15,290 nt of DNA from Candidatus Brocadiales bacterium (GTDB lineage: Bacteria; Planctomycetota; Brocadiia; Brocadiales; Bathyanammoxibiaceae), in the NCBI GenBank assembly GCA_030586765.1, contig JAUQZZ010000029.1:1-15290 (forward strand), read 5' to 3'. Below are positions 1 to 6,441 of the stretch, one piece after another. Below the pieces are notes generated by a model. It ran no database searches. It was not told the origin of the DNA and saw only the letters and a program-made list of their open reading frames with translations. The first letter of the stretch is position 1. Each line of letters starts with the position of its first letter. Position numbers and translations under genes: made by a program.

Positions 1-1210
1 GCCCCATCTTCTGTTTATCCTTTTTGTATTTCTCCCTGAGCTGTTCTAGCAGGGGCTGTAGTTTCTGCATCTTGTACATAGACATTTGACTCTTGCGGGT
101 TAGGGGAAAGAGGACTACCTTTACCAAAAAGGTGAGTATTATTATATCTACGCCGTAGTTGGGGATAATGGCGTAAAAGGCGTTCAGAATCTGTAGCAGT
201 CCCTTGCTTAAGGGGGTAAAGGCGCCAAAGCCCAGGAGGGTTTCCAGTTTGTAATCTTTTAGGACATCCTCTCTCTTTGGTCCCAAGAAGAATTGATACT
301 CATGTCTCTCGGCACCCTGTGGAGGGAGGGTGAGGTTGGCGGTCTCAATGCTTACGACTAGATTGGCCTTGCCTTTAGAATCCTTTTCTAGAACGGGCCG
401 AGAGTTTACGGCATATACCCAGTCGCTGGACCCTGCTTTTAGTACAGAGGCAAAATATCTGTTCACACCGCCAGCCCAAGTGATACCGTGAGACTCATTC
501 CTCTCAGGAGATTTCACTAGCTCGCTCAGGGTCTTCCGTATGAGCCTGATTTTTCCTCCTCCCACATCTACCCCCACCACCGAGGCCATATCGTATTCAG
601 GCGTCCCCTCCAGGCATATCTGGCTGGAGGAGACCACGGTGTACCTGACAGGTAGTTCTGCCTGGGAGATGTTTTCCAGGACTATTTCTGCGTCTACATG
701 GTATCTTCCCTCCTCGAGGGAGAGGATTTTGGTGAGCCTAAGACCTTCTTCCAGTGTGGTCTGGAGGCTTATGCGGTTAGGTGTTATTTCCTTCACCTGG
801 TATATGCGTTTTGAGAGGTCGTATTTCCCTAGGACCTCCTCTAGGGCCATGGGTGGAGGGGAGGCCTCTGAGGGCTCAATTAGGCAGAGACGTTCCCCGC
901 CTCTATAGTCCTTGTACTTCTTAAGGATAGCGTCCTTTAGTGCAGCGCCCTCATTGGTCCAGGTGGTCTTGAGGAGGTCGTTTTCCAGTAAGATATTGTC
1001 TACTATAGGAACCTCTGAGGGAGGAGCCGGTACCAGTTCACTCTTTTCTATTTCTACTGCAGGTGCAGGGGTCTTCACCTCTGCTTCCTTGGCAGGCTGA
1101 GGCTGTACAGGCCTCCTTTGAGGGGGAAAGAGCCAGGGTAGGAATATAAGGTAATATACTAATATCGCTACTGAACAAAGGAGTAGGCCCCAGATTGCCT
1201 GCTTATCCAT
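1..1210 (-). CDS. yidC: Membrane protein insertase YidC, 3' end cut by window edge
   Basis: I translated the minus strand by hand: the frame opens at ATG 1210-1208 and is still open at base 1, giving 403 residues of an expected 550 or so. YidC inserts and folds inner-membrane proteins, alone or with SecYEG. Visible parts: TM1 at about residues 6-28, a Pro/Glu-rich linker (30-68), the large beta-rich periplasmic domain of Gram-negative YidC (about 70-320), then the start of the conserved core at 337-403 (NYGVDIIILTFLVK, LFPLTRKSQMSM, KMQKLQPLL, EKYKKDKQKMG). The groove charge that is Arg366 in E. coli is Lys364 here. The start is supported by AGGAG six bases upstream. The remaining TM helices lie left of the window. 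A separate promoter and structured leader precede it. Identification is by conserved core motifs and is firm. Confidence 0.96.
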   Translation of the reverse strand, partial: MDKQAIWGLLLCSVAILVYYLIFLPWLFPPQRRPVQPQPAKEAEVKTPAPAVEIEKSELVPAPPSEVPIVDNILLENDLLKTTWTNEGAALKDAILKKYKDYRGGERLCLIEPSEASPPPMALEEVLGKYDLSKRIYQVKEITPNRISLQTTLEEGLRLTKILSLEEGRYHVDAEIVLENISQAELPVRYTVVSSSQICLEGTPEYDMASVVGVDVGGGKIRLIRKTLSELVKSPERNESHGITWAGGVNRYFASVLKAGSSDWVYAVNSRPVLEKDSKGKANLVVSIETANLTLPPQGAERHEYQFFLGPKREDVLKDYKLETLLGFGAFTPLSKGLLQILNAFYAIIPNYGVDIIILTFLVKVVLFPLTRKSQMSMYKMQKLQPLLEQLREKYKKDKQKMG

Positions 1211-1312
1211 TCCTAACTCCTAAACATCGGTAAAACAGCCTTTCCTGCCCTTCGCCATGATGGTGTAAGGTCTGCCAGCTCTCCTAGAGCAGGCTCTTTG
1301 GCGGGCAGGTAT
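1211..1312 (-). promoter_or_regulatory. Foldable 5' leader of yidC
   Basis: This is the stretch between the predicted yidC transcription start (about 1312-1310) and its ATG. Read as minus-strand RNA, the 5' end pairs with a segment 45 bases later: + strand 1299-1309 (TGGCGGGCAGG) is complementary to 1244-1250 (CCTGCCC) plus 1254-1257 (GCCA), eleven pairs with one 3-nt bulge. Inside is a perfect 5-bp stem with 3-nt loop at 1278-1290 (GCTCT/AGAGC). The fold ends before the ribosome-binding site, so it could control yidC translation or be a small processed RNA. I do not recognise an Rfam family; it lacks the SRP RNA tetraloop region and there is no U-run terminator. Confidence 0.45.
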
Positions 1313-1319
1313 AAAAAAA

Positions 1320-1348
1320 ATTATACATCCTCTACCATTCTTTAACAA
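1320..1348 (-). promoter_or_regulatory. Sigma-70-type promoter for yidC
   Basis: On the minus strand TTGTTA (1348-1343) is followed after exactly 17 bases by a perfect TATAAT (1325-1320). Start of transcription is expected about 7 bases on, at 1312-1310, after a run of T. It lies downstream of the trm112-like stop codon and 110 bases upstream of the yidC ATG, so yidC has its own promoter even if some transcription reads through from scpA. Confidence 0.65.
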
Positions 1349-1382
1349 GGGGGCCACCGGAGGCGAAGTTAAGGCGGGGGAT

Positions 1383-1556
1383 TTATTCCTTTTTATCCCC
1401 AGGCAGTTCTGCTTCTTCCACCAGCATTATGGGGATATCATCCTTAACAGGATAGCGCCTGCCGCATTTTGTACATACAATCTTTTCTTCCTTCAGTACC
1501 ACAGCTGTTTTGCACAGTGGGCAGGCCAGTATCTCTAGTAATTCCTTGTTTATCAT
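1383..1556 (-). CDS. Trm112-family small zinc-ribbon protein (UPF0434-like)
   Basis: A 57-residue frame translated by hand. It starts ATG 1556-1554, two bases after the scpA stop, with AAGAAGG six bases upstream, and ends TAA at 1385-1383. The sequence has the family signature: LLEILACPLCK (residues 6-16), a second pair CTKC at 28-31, then GRRYPVKDDIPIML (32-45). The two Cys pairs (12/15 and 28/31) should bind one zinc. Trm112 proteins in eukaryotes and archaea activate methyltransferases; bacterial members are usually uncharacterised. Position behind scpA suggests co-transcription, but gives no direct function. Family call is secure, role unknown. Confidence 0.85.
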   Translation of the reverse strand: MINKELLEILACPLCKTAVVLKEEKIVCTKCGRRYPVKDDIPIMLVEEAELPGDKKE

Positions 1557-1558
1557 CC

Positions 1559-2317
1559 TTAACCTTCTTGTGGCAATCCAGGGGATTCCTCTAGGGTAAG
1601 GAACGAGTTGCCCCTCGTAATATGTATGTCAGAGGGGTCCAGGGGTTGCACCACCTTAGCCTTCCTCAGGCGCACCAGCTCCAGGAGGGCTAGAAATGCC
1701 CCTACAATCTCTCCTCTTTCCCTGTCCAGGGGGAAGAGTTCCAGGAAATAAAAGGAATCTGCACAGCATAACCTCTCAAGGATAAGTTCCATATATTCTT
1801 CTACAGGGGTTTCCTCTATAGATATAGTCCTGGCCACCTCCTCGAGGGTCTCCCTCATGAGTCGGGTGAAGAAGCCCAGGAGTGCCCAGGCGCTGAGTTC
1901 CTCCAGAGACAGGTCTTCTCCTTCTCCCACGCTGGTCTTTACAGTTCTGGACACCCTCTTCTCCCGCTCTCCACGCATCTTACCCAGGGCGTAGGCGGCC
2001 TCTTTGAACCTTTTGTACTCTAAGAGTTGCTTTACTAGTTCCCACCTGGGGTCTTCCTCCTCCTCCTCAGGGGCCTGAGGTAGGAGCATCTGGGATTTTA
2101 TGTACATTAGGGTGGTGGCCATTATCAGGAAGTCTCCTACCAGCCCTGGCTCCAGGACCTTCATAGCCTCCAGGTGTTCCAGATACTGCTCAGTGATCCT
2201 GGCTATGGGGATATTGTAGATATCGACCTCTTCCCTTTTAATGAGGTAGAGAAGGAGATCCAGGGGACCGTTGTAGGCCTCTAGTGCTACCTTGTATTCT
2301 GTTTCTGTGGTATTCAT
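1559..2317 (-). CDS. scpA: Segregation and condensation protein A (kleisin)
   Basis: 252 residues. ScpA is the kleisin subunit that, with ScpB, bridges the SMC dimer for chromosome compaction and segregation. The N-terminal SMC-binding region is classical: YKVALEAYNGPLDLLLYLI, then EEVDIYNIPIARITEQYLE and VGDFLIMATTLMYIKSQMLL; an acidic stretch (EEEEED) follows. The C-terminal winged-helix end reads FLALLELVRLRKAKV and DPSDIHITRG. The frame is open 15 codons further upstream (to 2362), but ATG 2317-2315 is chosen: it overlaps the protease stop as ATGA, and family members begin just before the YKV strand. No scpB is in the window. Cytoplasmic, nucleoid-associated. Confidence 0.95.
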   Translation of the reverse strand: MNTTETEYKVALEAYNGPLDLLLYLIKREEVDIYNIPIARITEQYLEHLEAMKVLEPGLVGDFLIMATTLMYIKSQMLLPQAPEEEEEDPRWELVKQLLEYKRFKEAAYALGKMRGEREKRVSRTVKTSVGEGEDLSLEELSAWALLGFFTRLMRETLEEVARTISIEETPVEEYMELILERLCCADSFYFLELFPLDRERGEIVGAFLALLELVRLRKAKVVQPLDPSDIHITRGNSFLTLEESPGLPQEG

Positions 2318-2946
2318 AGGACGCTGGTAAAGAGCCCGGCAAAGAAACGGACGGGAGGCCACAGGATATTACCCAGCAAAGAGACCTGGAAAATGGGGCC
2401 CAGAGCCACCAGGCCCAGGAGTATAAAAGGGCTGTAACTGCTAATCCTTTCATATCCTGGGACCATACCCTCTGGCAGTAGGCCCTTGAGGATGTGGGAG
2501 CCGTCCAGGGGATAAAGGGGTATAAGGTTAAAGAAGCATAGGGTCAGATTAATGATTAATCCTAGGCGCAGGAGTTCGTAAGGGTAGCTCCGATGAGAGA
2601 GAAGGGAATACTCCCCCAGGAACTGAAGGGCCATGCCCAGGACAAGGGCGGTAAAGAGGTTAGACAGGGGCCCACAGGCTGAGACAAGCATATCATCCCT
2701 TAGGGGATGTTTAAAGTTGCGGTTATCCACAGGCACAGGCCTTCCCCACCCAAAGTTGGCAATAAAGAGACAGAGGGTACCTATGGGGTCTAGGTGGGCC
2801 ATGGGATTGAGGGTCAGCCGCCCTTCTAATCTTGCAGTAGGGTCGCCCAGGCGATTGGCTGCCCAAGCATGGGAGAACTCGTGGACGGTTATAGCTATTA
2901 GTATGACGGGTACGAGGACCAGTAAAACATGGATGTCTATAGGCAT
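2314..2946 (-). CDS. M50-family (site-2 type) intramembrane zinc metalloprotease
   Basis: 210 residues, a compact rhomboid-sized member of the YwhC-like M50B group. Zinc motif HEFSH at 22-26 sits in the first membrane helix, followed by AWAANRLGDPTARLEGRLT; the third ligand is in NLIPLYPLDGSH (140-151, Asp148). Four or more hydrophobic segments span the chain (about 7-22, 88-111, 125-145, 172-192). Members cut membrane-embedded substrates; the substrate here is unknown. The start is fixed: a TAA codon lies directly before the ATG in frame (2949-2947). No Shine-Dalgarno sequence precedes it, and the predicted transcription start is only a base or two upstream. Its TGA overlaps the scpA ATG, so the two are translationally coupled. 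Confidence 0.92.
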   Translation of the reverse strand: MPIDIHVLLVLVPVILIAITVHEFSHAWAANRLGDPTARLEGRLTLNPMAHLDPIGTLCLFIANFGWGRPVPVDNRNFKHPLRDDMLVSACGPLSNLFTALVLGMALQFLGEYSLLSHRSYPYELLRLGLIINLTLCFFNLIPLYPLDGSHILKGLLPEGMVPGYERISSYSPFILLGLVALGPIFQVSLLGNILWPPVRFFAGLFTSVL

Positions 2947-2954
2947 TTAAAAAG

Positions 2955-2983
2955 CTTATAGCATCTTATATGAGTCTTGTCAA
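2955..2983 (-). promoter_or_regulatory. Strong sigma-70 promoter for the protease-scpA-trm112-like operon
   Basis: Minus strand: perfect TTGACA (2983-2978), 17-base spacer, TATAAG (2960-2955, 5 of 6). Seven bases on from the -10 places the start at about 2948, with the ATG at 2946, leaving almost no leader. Confidence 0.75.
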
Positions 2984-3031
2984 GGAAAGACTGCTTTGTA
3001 GTTGCCTGATAAGCAAGGAATATCTTTTCCC

Positions 3032-3060
3032 TTGAATAACCAGCTATAAGGACATATAAT
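3032..3060 (+). promoter_or_regulatory. Strong sigma-70 promoter for the kdsD operon
   Basis: TTGAAT (3032-3037), 17-base spacer, perfect TATAAT (3055-3060). Expected start about 3067, so the leader is about 16 bases and contains the ribosome-binding site AAAGGAGG at 3071-3078. Divergent from the protease promoter, with about 50 bp between the two -35 boxes. Confidence 0.75.
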
Positions 3061-3082
3061 TAAAAAGCTTAAAGGAGGCCCA

Positions 3083-4054
3083 GTGGGGAAGATAGGCGAA
3101 GATATCCAGTATGCCAAGAAGGTAATAAACCTTGAGGCCCAGGCTGTTAGTAACCTTGTGAAAAGGCTGGACGATAATTTTCAGAAGGCAGTGGACATGC
3201 TATGTAACTGCAAGGGCAGGATAGTGGTCACAGGGATAGGAAAGGCAGGGATAATAGGCCAGAAGGTCTCCGCTACCTTGGCCAGTACGGGCACACCTTC
3301 CTATTGGCTCCACCCCTCAGAGGCAAGGCATGGTGACCTGGGCAGGGTGGTGAAGGATGATGTAGTCCTGGCCCTCTCCAATAGCGGTGAGACGGAGGTG
3401 GTACTTTTACTACCCTATGTGAAGAAGATTGGTGCCAGGGTGATAGCCATCACCGGTAATGGGCAGTCTACCCTGGGCCTCCACAGCGACGTGGTGCTAG
3501 ATATAGGGAAGATAGAGGAGCCCTGCCCCTTAGGTCTTGCACCCAGCGCCAGTTCCACAGCAATGCTGGCCCTGGGGGATGCCCTGGCCCTCACCGTGCT
3601 AAAGAAGAAGAACCTCGGCAAGGAAGATTACGCCTTTTATCACCCAGGTGGAGAGTTAGGCAGGAAGCTCCTTACTGTAGAGATGGTAATGCGGACGGGG
3701 GAGGCTAATCCCGTTACTAAAGAAGATAGCCCTGTCCTGGAGGCCCTCAAGATTATGACCTATACCAGAGGCAAGCCAGGGGCAGTAAGCGTAGTGGACT
3801 CTAAGGGAAGGCTGGCAGGTTTTTTCACCGATGGCGATCTCAGGAGACTCCTTCAGGAGAGGCAAGACTTTCTTTCCAGGCCGATAAGGGAGGTCATGAC
3901 CAGGGCACCCAAGACCGTTAAGAAGGGCTCCCTGGCCACAGAGGCCTACAGGGTCTTAAGGGAGAATAAGATAGACCAACTCCCTGTAACGGATGATCAG
4001 GGTGTGCCTATAGGGATAGTGGACGTTCAAGACCTCTTAGATGTGGGATATTAA
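3083..4054 (+). CDS. kdsD: D-arabinose 5-phosphate isomerase
   Basis: 323 residues, normal for KdsD/GutQ. It converts D-ribulose 5-phosphate to D-arabinose 5-phosphate, the first committed step to Kdo for lipopolysaccharide. An N-terminal SIS domain (about 35-180) carries VVTGIGKAGIIGQK, SEARHGDL, SNSGET (99-104) and the hallmark YHPGGELGRKL (186-196); two CBS domains follow (about 203-260 and 268-323, each with a GxFTDGDLRR- or GIVDVQDLL-type end). Start is GTG at 3083 after AAAGGAGG with a rather short 4-base gap; no in-frame ATG lies nearby upstream. The next gene, kdsC, begins three bases after the stop, so the pair works in one pathway from one mRNA. Cytoplasmic. Confidence 0.96.
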   Translation: MGKIGEDIQYAKKVINLEAQAVSNLVKRLDDNFQKAVDMLCNCKGRIVVTGIGKAGIIGQKVSATLASTGTPSYWLHPSEARHGDLGRVVKDDVVLALSNSGETEVVLLLPYVKKIGARVIAITGNGQSTLGLHSDVVLDIGKIEEPCPLGLAPSASSTAMLALGDALALTVLKKKNLGKEDYAFYHPGGELGRKLLTVEMVMRTGEANPVTKEDSPVLEALKIMTYTRGKPGAVSVVDSKGRLAGFFTDGDLRRLLQERQDFLSRPIREVMTRAPKTVKKGSLATEAYRVLRENKIDQLPVTDDQGVPIGIVDVQDLLDVGY

Positions 4055-4057
4055 AGG

Positions 4058-4564
4058 GTGGGCCTAGGAGATATTAAACTAATAATCATAGATGTGGACG
4101 GCGTGCTTACCGACGGAAGGATTTACTGTAATGCACGTGGAGAGGAGCAGAAGGTCTTCCACGTAAAAGATGGCTCAGGGATAGCCTTCTGGCATAGGGC
4201 CGGGTTAAAGAGCGCTATAATCAGCGGCAGGAGTTCCCGTGCTGTGGAACAAAGGGCCAAAGAGCTGGGGATAAAGGATGTCTATCAAAAAGCCCTCAAC
4301 AAGCTGGAGGCCTACGAGAAGATAGTCAAAAAGCATGGGCTAGAGGACGAAGAGGTATGCTACATCGGAGACGATCTCATTGACCTGCCTGTGCTAAGGA
4401 GGGTGGGTTTTTCTGTGGCTGTTAGCGACTCCCCGGAAGAGGTATTAAGAGGTGTAGATTACGTCACCAGGACCTCAGGGGGCAAAGGCGCTGTCAGAGA
4501 GGTGGTGGAAAAGATACTGAAGTTCCAGGGCAAATGGGAAGGTATACTTCAGAGGTATCTTTAA
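4058..4564 (+). CDS. kdsC: 3-deoxy-D-manno-octulosonate 8-phosphate phosphatase
   Basis: 168 residues, the usual size for this cap-less HAD-family tetramer, which dephosphorylates Kdo-8-phosphate to Kdo. All four HAD motifs are present: DVDGVLTDG with nucleophile Asp12 and acid/base Asp14, SGRSS at 56-60, Lys82 in ALNKLEAYE, and GDDLIDLPVL (104-113). FHVKDGSGI (34-42) and the late SGGKGAVREV are typical of KdsC rather than of other HAD enzymes. Start is taken as GTG 4058, three bases after the kdsD stop; the AAAGG before it is very close, so initiation may depend on coupling to kdsD. Kdo-8-P synthase (kdsA) and kdsB are not in the window. Confidence 0.95.
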   Translation: MGLGDIKLIIIDVDGVLTDGRIYCNARGEEQKVFHVKDGSGIAFWHRAGLKSAIISGRSSRAVEQRAKELGIKDVYQKALNKLEAYEKIVKKHGLEDEEVCYIGDDLIDLPVLRRVGFSVAVSDSPEEVLRGVDYVTRTSGGKGAVREVVEKILKFQGKWEGILQRYL

Positions 4565-4570
4565 GACCCT

Positions 4571-6412
4571 ATGACTAAGAAAAGGATAATACTTTTCTCC
4601 ATACTCTTTTGTTTCTTTCTTCTCTTTATACTATCTGTAGCGGGGGTCTTACCCAACAGATTACTTAAGGAGACAAAGGAGGCACCCTTACAGGTGGTGG
4701 AGGGGAAGTCCTATGCCGAGCTCCAGGAGGAAGGGGAAGGCCGCGTTACCCAGTATGTAGGTGACTTCTGCTTTCCCAGTTACGATGCCTCAGGAAAGGA
4801 GACCTTTGTCCTCAGGGGAAAGGAAGCCGTGCTGATAGACGATAAGGTTTATAAGATAAAGAAGCCAGAGGTCCGTATAAAGGGTTCCGCTATTAATACA
4901 GGTACACAGGAGGCTCAGGATATTGTCATCAACTCCCGCCTGGGGGAGATGGATAAACAATCAAATATAGGCAACCTGTACCGAAAGGTAGTGATAAAGC
5001 TTGATGAAAACACTACCGTTAAGACAGACAGCCTTAAATATGTTCCCGGGGAAAAGAAGGCTTATACAGAGGATAAGGTCACCGTTCGGGGGGATAGGAT
5101 GTTGGTAAGGGGGGAGGGGATGATAGCGGAGATGGACAGCGGTAGGGTGTGGATAGAGAGGAACGTGGTTGCAGAGCTGGAGGGCGCGGAGAGCAATATA
5201 TTTATGGTATCCCTGGGGCAGGGCAACAAGAAAGAAGCCAAGCCCAGGAAGACCTATATAAGGTGTAATGGAAGGCTGGTCTTCGAAAAGGAGCCTAATA
5301 TGGCCACCTTCCACAAGGCCGTCAGGGCGAGAAGGGGCACGTCCACCCTTGCGGCAGATAAACTGGTGCTGGTCTTCGGCAGGGGTGGCAATAAGCCAAA
5401 GCTAATCATTGCTGAGGGAAACGTCCTGGCCTCAGATGGTAGTAAGTTGGCCAAAGGGAAGTCTCTTTTTTGGGATGCCGTGACAGATGCCACCACCCTG
5501 GAGGACGAACCTACCGCCGAGTTTTTTGAGGAGAAGACCTCCATTATTGCGCCAAAGATGATCTTCTACCAGACGGAAGACAGGGTGGATGCCCCCAGGG
5601 GAGGACAACTCACTACTAGAGGCCTAAAGGCCGATGACTCCCAACGAGGGGCCTTTGGGGGCTGGGGCAATGTTACCATTATTTGGAAAGGAAAGATGAA
5701 CTTTCAAAAGGCACAGCAAAAGGCCTTTTTCGAGGAAGACGTGCAGTTAAGCAGGAAGGATTTCAAGATGAATAGCCAGAATCTGGAGGTAGGGTTCCAG
5801 GGGGAGGATTTGAAGGCTAAGGACCTTAAGGCAACAGGTAACGTCTACATCCTGGAGAAGAGTGAAAACCTTCTTCGAGAGGCCTATGGACAGGAGGCCA
5901 CCTGGGATCTGGTCACTAACTTCATTGAAATTCCTGGGCAGGGGACACTCTTTATGCAGGGGGGAGAAGAGGAGCCTAAAGAGGAAGGGAAGGTAAACGT
6001 AAGTTGGGACAAGAAGATGACTATGGACGATACACAGAAGAAAATTACCTTCTACGAAAAGGTTCGGGCTATTAAGGGCATGCAGAAGGTAAACTGCAAC
6101 CAGCTTAATGTCTTCATGGGGGAGGGTAATAAGGTAAACCATGTAGTGGCCTTGGGAGACGTGCTCTTTACAGACACCAAGGAGGGGGGCATCGAAGGGA
6201 TAGGCGATACTATGGAGTGGGACTGGGAGAAAGATACAATGATTCTGAGCGGAACACCCACGGCAGAGGTGAGGCGAAAGAAGAACAGAACCTTTGCAAA
6301 GAAGATATACTACGACACAAATTCCCAGCGGATAAGCTGGAGAGAAAGGCCCCATTGGCAAATACCCCTGGAGGGGAAAGACTCTTCAAGGTCTTTTTCT
6401 TTAACGCCTTGA
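4571..6412 (+). CDS. Oversized LptC-like protein with several OstA/LptA-type modules
   Basis: 613 residues, about three times an ordinary LptC or LptA. One N-terminal membrane anchor (about 5-27) is followed by a long soluble, beta-rich periplasmic part with no cysteine pattern. About 40-210 looks like the LptC (DUF1239) fold. After it come repeated OstA/LptA-like units, marked by an 'A.GNV' turn or its relatives: AEGNVLAS (281-288), ATGNVYIL (421-428), ALGDVLF (527-533), paired with FEEDVQL (387-393) and FYEKVRA (494-500). I estimate three such units at about 227-345, 367-465 and 472-595. LptC hands LPS from the LptBFG extractor to an LptA bridge; this chain may contain both. It starts six bases after kdsC, supporting an LPS role. 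Module borders are my estimate by eye. Confidence 0.8.
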   Translation: MTKKRIILFSILFCFFLLFILSVAGVLPNRLLKETKEAPLQVVEGKSYAELQEEGEGRVTQYVGDFCFPSYDASGKETFVLRGKEAVLIDDKVYKIKKPEVRIKGSAINTGTQEAQDIVINSRLGEMDKQSNIGNLYRKVVIKLDENTTVKTDSLKYVPGEKKAYTEDKVTVRGDRMLVRGEGMIAEMDSGRVWIERNVVAELEGAESNIFMVSLGQGNKKEAKPRKTYIRCNGRLVFEKEPNMATFHKAVRARRGTSTLAADKLVLVFGRGGNKPKLIIAEGNVLASDGSKLAKGKSLFWDAVTDATTLEDEPTAEFFEEKTSIIAPKMIFYQTEDRVDAPRGGQLTTRGLKADDSQRGAFGGWGNVTIIWKGKMNFQKAQQKAFFEEDVQLSRKDFKMNSQNLEVGFQGEDLKAKDLKATGNVYILEKSENLLREAYGQEATWDLVTNFIEIPGQGTLFMQGGEEEPKEEGKVNVSWDKKMTMDDTQKKITFYEKVRAIKGMQKVNCNQLNVFMGEGNKVNHVVALGDVLFTDTKEGGIEGIGDTMEWDWEKDTMILSGTPTAEVRRKKNRTFAKKIYYDTNSQRISWRERPHWQIPLEGKDSSRSFSLTP

Positions 6413-6441
6413 GGATTAAGAGCAAACAAAAGGGTTAAGAA

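Noticed and set aside
1220..1258. A 12-codon upstream frame in the yidC leader (ATG at 1258, TAG overlapping the yidC Shine-Dalgarno)
   Set aside because: No ribosome-binding site before it and part of it lies in the predicted stem; too short to support as a gene, though it could be revisited if the leader proves to be regulatory.
2315..2362. Longer N-terminus for ScpA from 2362
   Set aside because: The added 15 residues lie inside the protease gene, do not resemble ScpA, and the ATGA overlap at 2317 gives a better start.
5747..6361. Long minus-strand open frame (204 codons) opposite the lptC-like gene
   Set aside because: Low-complexity hydrophobic translation with no family motifs; the opposite strand has clear OstA-like signatures. 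Similar antisense frames elsewhere were dropped for the same reason.
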